From contig UQHT01000003.1 of assembly GCA_900540875.1 (NCBI GenBank), forward strand, positions 62,001 through 126,000: 64,000 bases of DNA. The letters are read 5' to 3'. Origin of the DNA: an uncultured Collinsella sp. (lineage in GTDB: Bacteria; Actinomycetota; Coriobacteriia; Coriobacteriales; Coriobacteriaceae). Of the stretch, positions 45,491 through 55,060 are shown piece by piece. A model generated the notes under the pieces. It was not told where the DNA came from. It ran no database searches and saw only the letters and a program-made list of their open reading frames with translations. Positions within the stretch are counted from its first letter, which is position 1. Every line of letters starts with the position of its first letter. The position numbers and the translations under genes are program-made.

Positions 45491-46207
45491 CTAGAGACTC
45501 AAGGCCTTCTTGAGCGGCACGACGCGGCGGCGCGAAACCGGCACGCGTTCGTCGACGCCCGTAATGCCCAGCTGGATGGCGCCCGAGGGCACCGTCTCGA
45601 CGTCCGTAACGCACGCCAAGTTGACGATATAGCGGCGGTGAACACGGAAGAAGCCAAAGTCGCAGAGCTTGGCCTCAAACTGCGCCAGCGAGGTCGTCGA
45701 CAAAAAGCGATCATCGACGGTATAGATGCAGGAGTAATCGTCCTTGGCCATGATAAAGCGGATGTCGTCAACGGGAATGAGCACCTTGCGGCCGCCCTTT
45801 TCCACCGGGATTCGCTCGATGGTCACCTTGCTGTCCGTAACCGGCTTGGCGCGTTGCATGACTTTCTCGATCGCGCGATCCAAGCGAGCTTCCTCGACCG
45901 GCTTCATCAGATAATCGACGGCATCCACGTCGAATGCCTCGACCGCATGGTCGCTATACGCAGTCACAAATACGATCGCCGGCGGATTTTTGAGCTTATG
46001 CAGCGCCTCGGCAAGTTGCAGGCCCGAGGCACCGGGCATCGAGATATCGAGAAACACGACATCCACGCGACTTTCCATAAGCATCTCGATGGCGGAGCGG
46101 ACGCTCGACGCCTCCGTGATCGTGCCGATCTTGCCCGTTTGCTCGAGCAAGAAGCGAAGCTCCGAGCGGGCCGGCGCCTCATCATCCACAATCATCGCAC
46201 GCAGCAT
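45491..46207 (-). CDS. LytTR-family response regulator 1
   Basis: Response regulator, 238 residues. Receiver domain with acidic pair in IVDDE, phospho-Asp 54 in FLDISMPG and Lys 102 in MKPVEE; then a LytTR DNA-binding domain ending in FFRVHRRYIVNL and VPVSRRRVVPLKKAL. ATG at 46207 follows AAAGG; the TTG 21 bases upstream is a poorer start. It is the last gene of the glycosyltransferase-LytS-LytTR operon, 72 bases behind the sensor gene, which is its obvious partner. Targets are unknown. Confidence 0.92.
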   Translation of the reverse strand: MLRAMIVDDEAPARSELRFLLEQTGKIGTITEASSVRSAIEMLMESRVDVVFLDISMPGASGLQLAEALHKLKNPPAIVFVTAYSDHAVEAFDVDAVDYLMKPVEEARLDRAIEKVMQRAKPVTDSKVTIERIPVEKGGRKVLIPVDDIRFIMAKDDYSCIYTVDDRFLSTTSLAQFEAKLCDFGFFRVHRRYIVNLACVTDVETVPSGAIQLGITGVDERVPVSRRRVVPLKKALSL

Positions 46208-46279
46208 AGGGATAAAACCTTTCGTCAACTAACTACGCCGGGCATCCGTCGCATGACGTTGGGCCCGTAGCCTTTTATT

Positions 46280-47623
46280 TTACTCTTGAATGTCAAAGAT
46301 GCTCTCTGACAAATCAAGATGAAGAAGCACTTTGGTGCCCTTGCCCGGCGCCGATTCGACACGCGTATAGGAGTGCGGCCCAAAAAAGCGATGGATGCGC
46401 TCCGAAATATTGTGCATGGCCACACCGGCGCCGCCACCCTGGGGAGAGCTGGCATCGGGACGGGCAGAGCGCTCGTCAAACAGTCTGGCGGCGGTACCCT
46501 CATCCATGCCCACGCCATTATCGGCCACGGCAATCAAGATTGCATCCTCGCCGTCTTGGTGAACGGTCACGTCGATCCTCAGGGCGTCGTCATCGCCCAT
46601 ACCATGACGCACGGCGTTCTCGACAATCGGCTGGATCACGAACGCCGGCACCAGCGTATCTTCCACGTCCTCGGACACATCGAACGTCGCAAGCACGCGG
46701 TCCTCGCCAAAGCGGGCCTTCTCAAAGGTAAGGTAGCGCTTGGTCTGTGCGACCTCGCGCGAGACCGGAATAAGCGATCCCGAGTTGTCGAGCGTGGCGC
46801 GATAGAACGATGAGAACTCACGAAGCAATTCACGGGCCCGCAGCGGGTCGGTGCGCGTAAACGATGCAATGGTGTTCAGCGTGTTGAACAGGAAGTGCGG
46901 GTTAATCTGCGCCTGCAGCGCACGCACCTCGGCGCGCGCTGTGAGTTCCTTTTGCACCTCGAGCTCGTGGATGGCGAGCTGCGTGGACAAGATCTCGGCA
47001 AAGCCCGAGGCAAGCGCGTACTGGGTACGGTCGACGGCGCGCGGGGTCTTGTAGTAGAACTTGAGCGTGCCAACGGTACGATCGCCCACCTTGATGGGGG
47101 CGATAATGCCGGCGGGGACTTGGTTGTGCGAGCCGTCCGAGCCCACGACATCCACCATACGGTTGAACGACTGCACGATGCCATGTTCGATAACGTAGCG
47201 TGTGGCAAGCGTGTGGATGGGAGAATCTGGCAGTAGTTTTTCCTCAAACTCGCCCGCGCAGGCAAGCACGTTGTCCTCATCGGTGATGGCCACCGTCATG
47301 GCGCGCGTCTCGGGCAAAATGCGCTGGCACACCAAACGCGCCGACTCCTGCGTCAGACCGCCCTTAATGTCCTCGAGCATGGCCGAGGCCACCGAGAGCG
47401 TCTCCTCGGTGTACTGGGAGCGCACCGAATCGGGATTGAGCGTCAAAAAGATAAAGATGCACAGAAAGATGCATAGCAGCGCGCAGGCAATCACCGTGGC
47501 AATCGGCTCGATACCGGTCACCAAGGCAAAAATAAAGTACACCAGCACGCAAATGGCGCAGGCAACGGCAATGATGCGAAAGATTGATAATGAACTATCG
47601 CGCTGGGCGCGGCGGTCGATCAT
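46280..47623 (-). CDS. LytS-type sensor histidine kinase 1
   Basis: Membrane sensor, 447 residues. Two helices near residues 14-36 and 40-61 leave almost no extracellular loop; a GAF-like domain follows (about 70-215, with IIAPIKVGDRTVGTLKFYY); the H-box is QAQINPHFLFNTLN with His 243, and the ATPase part has PIVENAVRHGM and VADNGVGM. This His_kinase (PF06580-type) layout pairs with LytTR regulators. Its ATG overlaps the glycosyltransferase stop by four bases (ATGA). With so little external domain, signal sensing within the membrane or cytosol is likely. Confidence 0.92.
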   Translation of the reverse strand: MIDRRAQRDSSLSIFRIIAVACAICVLVYFIFALVTGIEPIATVIACALLCIFLCIFIFLTLNPDSVRSQYTEETLSVASAMLEDIKGGLTQESARLVCQRILPETRAMTVAITDEDNVLACAGEFEEKLLPDSPIHTLATRYVIEHGIVQSFNRMVDVVGSDGSHNQVPAGIIAPIKVGDRTVGTLKFYYKTPRAVDRTQYALASGFAEILSTQLAIHELEVQKELTARAEVRALQAQINPHFLFNTLNTIASFTRTDPLRARELLREFSSFYRATLDNSGSLIPVSREVAQTKRYLTFEKARFGEDRVLATFDVSEDVEDTLVPAFVIQPIVENAVRHGMGDDDALRIDVTVHQDGEDAILIAVADNGVGMDEGTAARLFDERSARPDASSPQGGGAGVAMHNISERIHRFFGPHSYTRVESAPGKGTKVLLHLDLSESIFDIQE

Positions 47624-48807
47624 TCGGCCCCCTCCAGGATACTGATCAGTTGTGCGTCACGCCAAAGCCCGTCCATGATCTTGGGCCAAAAGCTCTGGAA
47701 ACGCAGGTAGCTTGCAGCGTTTTGGCGCGCATAGGCCTTTGCCTCGTCGATACCATGGCGCCAGATGCGCAGGTAGCCCTCATGCTCGCGGGTAAACACG
47801 CTGCGGACCATAGCGGTCTTGCGCACGCGGTCGTCGAGCTCGCGCGAAATCCACGGGCCCGGGTAGGGCATGAGCGATGCTGCCGTAACGGGAATGAGCT
47901 CCTTTTGATGCGCGGCGAATGTCAACTTGGCCCGTTCGTAGTACCAACGGTATACATCCTGCATAAAGCGCGGTGAGCGCTTTTCGGACTCCGGAGGCAG
48001 ATGGCGCACGGTCCACTCGTTATCGAACCACACGTCGTAGCCAAACATGCGCATGTTAAAGAGGTAATCCAAGTCCTCGCCGCGGGTGATAAACGGGTCA
48101 AAGGCCACACGCGTAAAGGCGCGGGCGTGCAGGGCCATCAGGCCGCCGCACACGTAGTTGGAGCGCGAGATGCGGGTGCCCGAGAGCGCCTTTTTCATCC
48201 AACGGTTGAACTCGATGCGCTTGGTCCACCAACGATGGCAGATGCCCGCCTTGTCCGTGGGAGCCAACGGCGAGCCGTCGCGATCGTAGAAATAGCCGCT
48301 CTTGACCAAGATCGGCAGGCCCTGACGCGTCTGCTGACCCAGCGCGTAGGTCGCGCGCTTCATAAAATCGGCGTCGATGACAGCCTCATCGTCATCCAAA
48401 AAGATAACCGCGTCATGCCCCAGCACCGCAGCACAGGCCAGCCCCATGTTGCGGATGGCACCGTAACCTCGCAGGCTCACGCACTCGCCCGAACCCTTGG
48501 GCGCGATCTGAGCAACCCGGTCTGCGATGCGCGAGGCCTGGGTGTTGGTGACAACGGTGACCTTGAGCGTGGGATGCGCGTCGACAATCTCGTGCACGCG
48601 CAGCGACACATCGGCTGTGGCAGAAACGGGACAGACCACCAAAAGGATGATGCGCGGGATGTCACGTACCTGCTCAAGCGAGGCCAGGCAGCGGTCGAGT
48701 TCGGGATTGTCGGCGTTGAGTCGCGTCGAATGGTCATAGGTGCCAGGGGCGTTTGCGCAAGCGTCATCGCCCGCCCAATACGTTGGAATCACGACCGTGG
48801 CGTTCAT
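47620..48807 (-). CDS. Glycosyltransferase, family 2-like
   Basis: A 395-residue protein with a GT-A fold: N-terminal VVIPTYWAGD, then the metal site in AVIFLDDDEAVID, GGLMALHARAF, and the acceptor-side acid in ITRGEDLDYLF. There are no strong transmembrane helices. Donor and acceptor are unknown; family-2 enzymes commonly make cell surface glycans. It is the first gene of a minus-strand operon and its stop overlaps the LytS-type sensor start, an unusual coupling of an enzyme and a signalling pair. GGGAGGG precedes the ATG. Confidence 0.8.
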   Translation of the reverse strand: MNATVVIPTYWAGDDACANAPGTYDHSTRLNADNPELDRCLASLEQVRDIPRIILLVVCPVSATADVSLRVHEIVDAHPTLKVTVVTNTQASRIADRVAQIAPKGSGECVSLRGYGAIRNMGLACAAVLGHDAVIFLDDDEAVIDADFMKRATYALGQQTRQGLPILVKSGYFYDRDGSPLAPTDKAGICHRWWTKRIEFNRWMKKALSGTRISRSNYVCGGLMALHARAFTRVAFDPFITRGEDLDYLFNMRMFGYDVWFDNEWTVRHLPPESEKRSPRFMQDVYRWYYERAKLTFAAHQKELIPVTAASLMPYPGPWISRELDDRVRKTAMVRSVFTREHEGYLRIWRHGIDEAKAYARQNAASYLRFQSFWPKIMDGLWRDAQLISILEGAE

Positions 48808-48828
48808 GCCTTACCCTCCCTGCAACAC

Positions 48829-48863
48829 AAAAACGGGACGCCGCCAAACACAGGCGACGCCCC
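48829..48863 (-). promoter_or_regulatory. Terminator-like hairpin in front of the glycosyltransferase operon
   Basis: On the minus strand GGGGCGTCGCC pairs with GGCGGCGTCCC (48853-48863 with 48835-48845, two wobbles) and ends in GTTTTTG, only 21 bases before the glycosyltransferase start. It can end the MFS transcript, or act as an attenuator in the operon's own leader. Confidence 0.6.
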
Positions 48864-48978
48864 GCGACCTAGCTGATTCCATCATACCCACTTGGGCAAA
48901 TCATTGCTCGCAAGTCGCAATGTTTATTGCGGATAACCCCAAAAGAGTACCGTGGACAGGCACAATAGCCGCTCGCTC

Positions 48979-50238
48979 CTATGCGGCATGCTCTGCCGCC
49001 CGAGTCATGCGGGACAGGCGGACCAGCAGCATAAAGCCAACGACCAGCAGCACACCAATGGAAAGGACGCCCAGCGACGGGTTGCCGGTCAGCGAGGTGA
49101 CGACCGACACCAGGAAGGTGCCCATAACGCTTGCATAACGACCAAAGATGTCAAAGAAGCCGTAGTACTCGTTGGACTTTTCCTTGGGAATAATGCGGCC
49201 AAAGTAGCTACGGCTGAGCGCCTGCACGCCGCCCTGGAACAGGCCGACCAAAATGGCAAGCACCCAGAATTCAAAGGCGGTCTTGAGGAAGAACGCGGCA
49301 AAGAGCACGATGCCCATATAGGCGGCGACTGCCACCAAGATCATGTTGAGCGTGCCCACGCGGCCGGCGAGCTTGCCGTAAATGATGGCAGACGGAAAAG
49401 CAACAAACTGCGTGACGAGCAGCGCCAGGACCAGCTGCGTCGAATCGATGCCCAAGGCCGATCCGTAACTGGTGGCCATAGAAATGACCGTGTGCACACC
49501 GTCGATATAGAAGAAGAACGCGATCATGTAGACCAGCACGGTCTTGTTGTGGGCGATCTCGCGCATGGTGTGTCCGACCTCGGAGAACACACCGCCCACG
49601 ATGTGGCCGATGGTGTCCTCGGGACCGCGCTCGCGACCGTACTTTTGCTTATAGGTGCGAATGAGCGGCAGGGTAAAGATGAGCCACCAGGCACCAGTGA
49701 TGATAAACGACAGACGCGTTGCCAGCATGGTGGGGACGCCAAGAGCGGGGCCACCCATGATAAGCGCCAAGCAGATGATGAACGGCACGGTGGAACCGAT
49801 GTAGCCCCAGGCATAACCCGAGCTGGACACGGCGTCCATGCGCTCGTCGGTGGTAATGTCGGGCAGCATAGCGTCGTAGAACGTCATAGAAGAGTTAAGG
49901 CCGATGGTGCACAGCACGTACACGGTCAAAAATGCCATGGCGGACATTGGGATAGCCTGCGCTAGGCAAAGAACCAGGCCCGTGAGGAAGAAGCCCAAGA
50001 AGAACTTAATCTTGTTGCCGGCGTAATCGGCAAGCGCGCCCAGAATGGGCATGAGCATGGCAATGACCAGCGAGGCAATCGTCTGAGCGTTGCCCCAAGC
50101 GACCACCAGGTCTGCCGAGGAAGCACCGGTATTGATGGCGTTAAAGTAGATGGGCACCACCGAGGTATTGAGCAGTACGAGGGCCGAGTTTCCCACATCG
50201 TACATGACCCAGTTACGCTCGAGCTTGGTGTATTTCAT
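48979..50238 (-). CDS. UMF1-type MFS transporter
   Basis: A 419-residue membrane protein of the major facilitator superfamily with about 12 hydrophobic helices. The N-terminal NWVMYDVGNSALVLLNTSVV block, ADYAGNKI in the first loop, and the long AFFFYIDGVHTVISMA helix match the UMF1/Atg22-like family, whose substrates are largely unknown. ATG at 50238. It is alone between the glycosyltransferase and phospholipase genes on the same strand. Confidence 0.82.
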   Translation of the reverse strand: MKYTKLERNWVMYDVGNSALVLLNTSVVPIYFNAINTGASSADLVVAWGNAQTIASLVIAMLMPILGALADYAGNKIKFFLGFFLTGLVLCLAQAIPMSAMAFLTVYVLCTIGLNSSMTFYDAMLPDITTDERMDAVSSSGYAWGYIGSTVPFIICLALIMGGPALGVPTMLATRLSFIITGAWWLIFTLPLIRTYKQKYGRERGPEDTIGHIVGGVFSEVGHTMREIAHNKTVLVYMIAFFFYIDGVHTVISMATSYGSALGIDSTQLVLALLVTQFVAFPSAIIYGKLAGRVGTLNMILVAVAAYMGIVLFAAFFLKTAFEFWVLAILVGLFQGGVQALSRSYFGRIIPKEKSNEYYGFFDIFGRYASVMGTFLVSVVTSLTGNPSLGVLSIGVLLVVGFMLLVRLSRMTRAAEHAA

Positions 50239-50339
50239 GGACAGGGACCCTTCGTATTCGCCCGATATGCAGTTAGTTCATCGTACCCCAATTGTCCAGA
50301 AGCGCCGGTAAGGATTCGGCAAAGGGGCACGCACGAGCC

Positions 50340-51284
50340 CTACTCCTCGCGGTCGAACTCCTCGTCGGCGCCGAGCACGCGACCGCTGTAATTGACATGG
50401 TTGGTCACGGCTTCCATATCGCCGGTCTCGATAAAGTGGGCAACCGTGCACTCGTAATCGAGCAGCGCGCGGTCAAAGACCTCGGGGAAGCTCTCGGTCG
50501 AGACTTCATCGGTAAAGGGGTTCTTCCATGCCAAGTGGCCCAGGTTGCCGGTGCGCTCGGGCAGCTCCGTCGTCACGCGATGGGCAAGGCCGTCGAGCAG
50601 CGAGTAGTCGTGCACCAAGCCCTCAACCAGCGAGATCGCGCGCGTCTTTACGGAGCCGGCCGGCTCAATCGCGCGGTAAAGTCGCTGCATATTGGCAACG
50701 GCAGCACCGTACTCCCCCGCCGGAATGTCAATGCCGTACACGCGTCCGGCAACATAGCTCATCAGCACGCCGGCCACGCGATTGATGCGATCGGTGGTGA
50801 CGATCTCGCCCGCCGGCGGGTAATCGTCAACCGTAGCGCCATCGCGTTTAAGCTGCAGCATCAGTACATCCAGGTCGCTCTCGATCACGGCATGGACCTG
50901 ACTGCTCGAATCCTCAAGCTCTGAATCGGACTCCACGATGCCAAACTGTTGCTCATAGACAAAGGGATGGGCGTTGCGGTCGAGCACGTAATGAGACAGC
51001 AGGCCCAGCGCAAACGCACGGCCCAGGTTGGCATCGCGCGGCAGCAGGTGCGACACGCCGTCGCGCAGACACGAGAACTGACGCGACATGCGCGACCGAT
51101 GCATGACCTGCGCCAGCAGCGTGCAGTCGGAAACACGCGGTGTCAGAATGTGAAAGAAAAACGGGTCGGGGCCTTGGTTGCCCAAGATAAAGGCAATGCG
51201 CTCTTCATCGGACGTGATGACGCCCTGCGGAAGACGGTCGATGCTTTCCTCGCCAAACAGATGATGGGTGATAAGCGCGGGCAT
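50340..51284 (-). CDS. Zinc-dependent phospholipase C-like protein
   Basis: A 314-residue protein of the bacterial zinc phospholipase C fold. His-rich metal sites are seen in MPALITHHLFGEE, GNQGPDPFFFH, and GLLSHYVLDRNAHPFVY. No signal peptide is visible, so a cytoplasmic hydrolase is more likely than a secreted toxin. ATG at 51284 follows AAAGGATC; an in-frame start 30 bases upstream lacks a ribosome site. Substrate unknown. Confidence 0.75.
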   Translation of the reverse strand: MPALITHHLFGEESIDRLPQGVITSDEERIAFILGNQGPDPFFFHILTPRVSDCTLLAQVMHRSRMSRQFSCLRDGVSHLLPRDANLGRAFALGLLSHYVLDRNAHPFVYEQQFGIVESDSELEDSSSQVHAVIESDLDVLMLQLKRDGATVDDYPPAGEIVTTDRINRVAGVLMSYVAGRVYGIDIPAGEYGAAVANMQRLYRAIEPAGSVKTRAISLVEGLVHDYSLLDGLAHRVTTELPERTGNLGHLAWKNPFTDEVSTESFPEVFDRALLDYECTVAHFIETGDMEAVTNHVNYSGRVLGADEEFDREE

Positions 51285-51376
51285 AATGATCCTTTCGATT
51301 TCATTCGATGCCACCCATTATGCCCACCGCGCGCCCATGCCAAACCTGCGATGGTAAACGACGGCACGCAAGCCTC

Positions 51377-52111
51377 TTACGCAAGCCCCAGGTGCGACTT
51401 GACCTCGGCGGCACGACGACGGGACACCGGTACCGTCGAGCTCACGCGGTCGAGCCTGAGCTCCATCAACCCCGTGGAGCCAATCTCAACATTGTGCACG
51501 TCTTCCAAATTGACCAGATAGCTGCGATGAACGCGAATAAAGCCCTCGGAGCTCAAGCGACGCTCGAGCGAAGAGATCGACTCATTGATCAGGTACGTTC
51601 CCTCGGCGCAGATGGCGTTGCAAAAATCGGCGCGCGCCTCAAAGTAGCAGACGTCTGCGGCGGGAATGAACACCTTTTTGCCCCCGCGGTCCACCGTCAG
51701 ACGCAAAGGCTGGCGCGGAGCGTGGATAACACGACGGGCACCCAAGGCTGCCTCGATCTTGTCGAGTGCCTTTGACAGGCGTGCGTCCTCGACCGGCTTG
51801 ACGACATAGTCGACCGCATCAAGGTTATACGCATCGGCGGCAAACTCGGCAAACGCCGTCACAAACACAACCACCGGCGGCGTCTTTAGGTTCTGCAGCG
51901 TCTCGGCAAGCTCAATTCCCGAGCGGCCGGGCATCGTGATGTCCAAAAACAGCACGTCAGGTTTGTTCGACAGAATCGACTCCACGGCTTCGGTGACATT
52001 GCCCGCCTCGGCAATCTGGCCCACACGCGCATCTTTTTCCAACAGATAGCGTAGCTCAGCCCTAATAGGAGGCTCGTCGTCAACTACCAAGATGTTCCAG
52101 CCTTCGGACAT
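51377..52111 (-). CDS. LytTR-family response regulator 2
   Basis: A 244-residue regulator closely similar to the one at 45491-46207. Receiver with VVDDE, phospho-Asp 57 in FLDITMPG and Lys in VKPVEDAR; LytTR domain with IRVHRSYLVNLEDVH and VPVSRRRAAEVKSHL. It lies 37 bases behind its sensor kinase gene (52149-53540) and is followed by no clear terminator before the phospholipase gene. Confidence 0.93.
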   Translation of the reverse strand: MSEGWNILVVDDEPPIRAELRYLLEKDARVGQIAEAGNVTEAVESILSNKPDVLFLDITMPGRSGIELAETLQNLKTPPVVVFVTAFAEFAADAYNLDAVDYVVKPVEDARLSKALDKIEAALGARRVIHAPRQPLRLTVDRGGKKVFIPAADVCYFEARADFCNAICAEGTYLINESISSLERRLSSEGFIRVHRSYLVNLEDVHNVEIGSTGLMELRLDRVSSTVPVSRRRAAEVKSHLGLA

Positions 52112-52148
52112 ATGCGCTTCCCCTCTTTTTTCTCAATCCAACCGCGTG

Positions 52149-53540
52149 CTACACCGTCAACGGCGCCGGTTCATGCGGCTCGCCGTTCAATTCAACGATG
52201 ACCTGTGTTCCCACGCCTTCCTGGGACTTCACGCGCATGCCGGAATCTTCTCCGTAAAAGAAATGGATGCGCTGAAGCACGTTGAAGAGCGCCAGGCCGC
52301 AACCTCGCTTGATGGATCCGTCGGCGGTAATGCTCTCGGGCTCCTCTCGGCGATGCTGCTCAAACAGATGCGCGCAGACTTCTTCGCTCATACCGATGCC
52401 GTCATCTTCGACGATGATCTCCAAGCCGTCATCGGTCTCAAAAGCCCTAACACGAATAGAAAGCGGCTCGGTCTCGCGCTGCGCATGCTTGATGCAGTTT
52501 TCGAGCAGCGGCTGCAAGATAAACGGCGGCACCAGGCTGTCGCGCACCTCAAAGTCGATATCGACCGAAACGCGCAGACGGCCGTCGCCATACCGGGCCT
52601 GCATAAGGTTGATGTAACGAGTGCCCTGTTCCACCTCGTGCTCGAGCGTTGTGAGGGTATCGGAATCGGACAGCGTCTGACGGTAGTAATTGGAAAAGTC
52701 GATGAGCAGCGACCTGGCCTTGTCCGGCTCGGTACGCACGAGCGACACGATGGTGCTGATGGTGTTAAACAGAAAATGAGGATCGACCTGCGATTGCAAG
52801 GCGCGCAGCTCCACGCGAGCTGTAAGCTCGTCCTGGCGCTCGAGCTCAAAGCTCGCAAGCTGCGTGGAAATGAGGTCGGCAAAGCCCGAGGCAAGCGCCG
52901 TCTGGCGCATATCGATGCTGCTCAGACGGGGATAATACAGCTCGAGCGTGCCCACGCAATGCCCGCGCACGGTGAGCGGTGCGACGATACCGGCGCGCAG
53001 GCGCGGAAAGTAGCCACCCGTCTCAGTCGAGGCATCGCGCGAAAATACGCTTTGCTCACCGCTGTTGATCACGTTGAGCGTAGTCCGCAGCACAACCGGA
53101 GTGCCCGCGGGGCATTTTGCCGAGTCCTCGCCCCAGCTCGCCAGCACCTGCTTGCCGTCGGTAAAGCAGATGGCCGAGGCAATGGTCTCGGAAAGGATGA
53201 TTTTGGAAGCGCCCAGGGCCGCTTCGGGCGTAAGGCCTCGCGACGTATAGGCGAATATTTTCGATGCGATGGCGAGTGTGCGGTCGGTAGCGCTCGACGT
53301 GAGGTCGTCGGGAACGACAAAGACGTACGAGAAGAAGAAGCACAGCATGACCAAGCCGGCAATGACGACAACGCCCGGGACGGGGTTGGGATTATCGGTC
53401 AAATCCCAGATAAGCAACAGGATAAGCGCCGGAACGACAACACCGAGCAGGATGGCCTGGACCACATGCTGGGCCGTACGAAAGACCTTGGTAGAGTTGT
53501 AGCTCTTGCCCAGAATCAGCCTGTTTAAATCCACCGTCAT
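52149..53540 (-). CDS. LytS-type sensor histidine kinase 2
   Basis: A 463-residue sensor, same plan as the kinase at 46280-47623: two N-terminal helices (about 24-46 and 55-76), a GAF-like region (about 85-230), H-box QSQVDPHFLFNTIS with His 255, and the ATPase motifs LLENCIKHA and VEDDGIGM. Only a short loop separates the helices. It starts at 53540 and forms a two-gene unit with the regulator downstream. Both copies probably arose by duplication. Confidence 0.92.
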   Translation of the reverse strand: MTVDLNRLILGKSYNSTKVFRTAQHVVQAILLGVVVPALILLLIWDLTDNPNPVPGVVVIAGLVMLCFFFSYVFVVPDDLTSSATDRTLAIASKIFAYTSRGLTPEAALGASKIILSETIASAICFTDGKQVLASWGEDSAKCPAGTPVVLRTTLNVINSGEQSVFSRDASTETGGYFPRLRAGIVAPLTVRGHCVGTLELYYPRLSSIDMRQTALASGFADLISTQLASFELERQDELTARVELRALQSQVDPHFLFNTISTIVSLVRTEPDKARSLLIDFSNYYRQTLSDSDTLTTLEHEVEQGTRYINLMQARYGDGRLRVSVDIDFEVRDSLVPPFILQPLLENCIKHAQRETEPLSIRVRAFETDDGLEIIVEDDGIGMSEEVCAHLFEQHRREEPESITADGSIKRGCGLALFNVLQRIHFFYGEDSGMRVKSQEGVGTQVIVELNGEPHEPAPLTV

Positions 53541-53565
53541 CCCCTTTTATCTACCGCACCCATAG

Positions 53566-53593
53566 CAATAAAGAGGGCCGCAAGCGACCCTCT
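53566..53593 (-). terminator. Terminator of the amidohydrolase transcript
   Basis: AGAGGGTCGC pairs with GCGGCCCTCT (53584-53593 with 53572-53581, one wobble) and is followed by TTTATT on the minus strand. Confidence 0.7.
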
Positions 53594-53651
53594 CCATTGC
53601 ATTATGCAATCAAAAACTGTGTTTTACATCCAGCCATCGACAAACGGTATC

Positions 53652-54929
53652 TTAGGCGCTGTATTTGTTGGCCTCGCCAAAGGTGCCAGCCTCGACGATC
53701 CAGCCGTCCTTCATGATGACGTCCATGTTGTCGGTGTTGAGCACGTGAATGTCAGCGGCGACGTCACCGTTGACGACCAGCAGGTCGGCGCACTTGCCGG
53801 CCTCGATGGAACCGGTCTCGTCCTCGATGTGGCACATCTTGGCACCGTTGAGGGTGGCGCAGGTGATGGTCTCGACCGGGGTGAAGCCGATCTTGTCGAC
53901 GAACTCGTACATCTCCTCGATGGAGCAGGTGCCGTACGGGGTGACGAAGGAGAAGGAGTCGGAGCCGATCGTCATGACGACGCCACGCTTCTTGGCCTCG
54001 CGCAGGCAGTCGTAGTTGCGCTGCAGCTCCTTCTCGACCAGGGTGCCCTCGTACTTGTCGTGCAGTTCGGGGACGTAGACGGGCGGATAGGTGGCGTACC
54101 AGGTGGGCAGGAAGGCGATCGTCGGGGTGAAGAAGGTGCCCTGCTCGGCCATGAGGTCCATGGTGCGCTCATCGATATCGAAGCCGTGGATCAGCTGCTC
54201 GCAGCCAAAGCGGACGGAGTCGTAGGCGGCGGCGTGGTTGTTGTAGCAGTGACTCCACACGGGGATGCCGACCATCTTTGCCTCTTCGACCACGGCCTGG
54301 ATCTCCTCGGAGCAATAGTGCTGGTCGCGACCGGAATCCCAACGCCAGATGCCGCCACCGGTAGCCCAGATCTTGATGGCATCGGGGTTCTCGCGCAGGC
54401 GACGACGGACGGCCTTGCGCAGATCCCAAGGACCATCGACCTGGTCGCCCCAGGGATGGGATTCCTTGTTGAGCTCCTGGGTGCAGTGGTGGGAGTCACC
54501 GTGGCCGGCAACGCGGCAGAAGCCGAGGCCGGTGGCCAGAACGCGCGGGCCCTTGAAGACGCCCTTGTCGATGCAGTCGCGGATCTGGATACCAAAGCGG
54601 CCGATCTCGCAGACGGTGGTGAGACCGTGGGTGAGGCAGTCGTAGGCCTGCTTGACGGCGACGGCCTGCTTCTCGAGGAGCGGCTGCATGACCCAGTCGG
54701 TGTCATCGTCGGTCAGGTTGCCCGAGAAGTGCAGGTGGGTGTCGATCAGGCCGGGAAGGACGGTCTTGCCGGCGGCGTCGATAACCTCAACGCCCTCGGG
54801 AAGGTCCTGCATAGTGCCGGCGTACTCGATCTTGCCGTTGTCGTCGACGAGAACGAGGGAGTTCTCGACCGGCTCGGCACCGGTACCGTCGATGAGCTTG
54901 CCGCCAACGATTGCATACTTAGTGGACAT
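53652..54929 (-). CDS. Metal-dependent amidohydrolase, imidazolonepropionase/prolidase-like
   Basis: A 425-residue TIM-barrel hydrolase. Metal ligands are in GLIDTHLHFSG, the candidate carboxylated Lys in AIKIWATGGG, further His in WSHCYNNHA and HGFDID, and the Asp in TIGSDSFSF. Closest described relatives split Xaa-Pro dipeptides or related amides; the exact substrate cannot be read. It sits behind an APC-family permease gene on the same strand, 131 bases away, which suggests uptake and hydrolysis of one small amide or peptide. ATG at 54929 follows AAGGAGG. Confidence 0.82.
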   Translation of the reverse strand: MSTKYAIVGGKLIDGTGAEPVENSLVLVDDNGKIEYAGTMQDLPEGVEVIDAAGKTVLPGLIDTHLHFSGNLTDDDTDWVMQPLLEKQAVAVKQAYDCLTHGLTTVCEIGRFGIQIRDCIDKGVFKGPRVLATGLGFCRVAGHGDSHHCTQELNKESHPWGDQVDGPWDLRKAVRRRLRENPDAIKIWATGGGIWRWDSGRDQHYCSEEIQAVVEEAKMVGIPVWSHCYNNHAAAYDSVRFGCEQLIHGFDIDERTMDLMAEQGTFFTPTIAFLPTWYATYPPVYVPELHDKYEGTLVEKELQRNYDCLREAKKRGVVMTIGSDSFSFVTPYGTCSIEEMYEFVDKIGFTPVETITCATLNGAKMCHIEDETGSIEAGKCADLLVVNGDVAADIHVLNTDNMDVIMKDGWIVEAGTFGEANKYSA

Positions 54930-55060
54930 GGTTCCTCCTTATGGATCCATATAGTGGGCGAGGCCGTGTTGGGTTAAGGCCTCACAAAACTACCCAAGTG
55001 GTGCCGGGTTCGGTGCGCGAAAGAGAGGATCCCGCGCACCCGATCCGCCCCGGCTAGGCG
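54930..55060 (-). other. Structured gap between permease and amidohydrolase
   Basis: On the minus strand a large stem joins GCCGGG to CCCGGC with an inner GTGCGCG/CGCGCAC stem, followed by a GAGGCC/GGCCTC hairpin and the palindrome TATGGATCCATA just before the amidohydrolase ribosome site. No clear T run, so one transcript may be processed here to give unequal gene expression. Confidence 0.45.
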
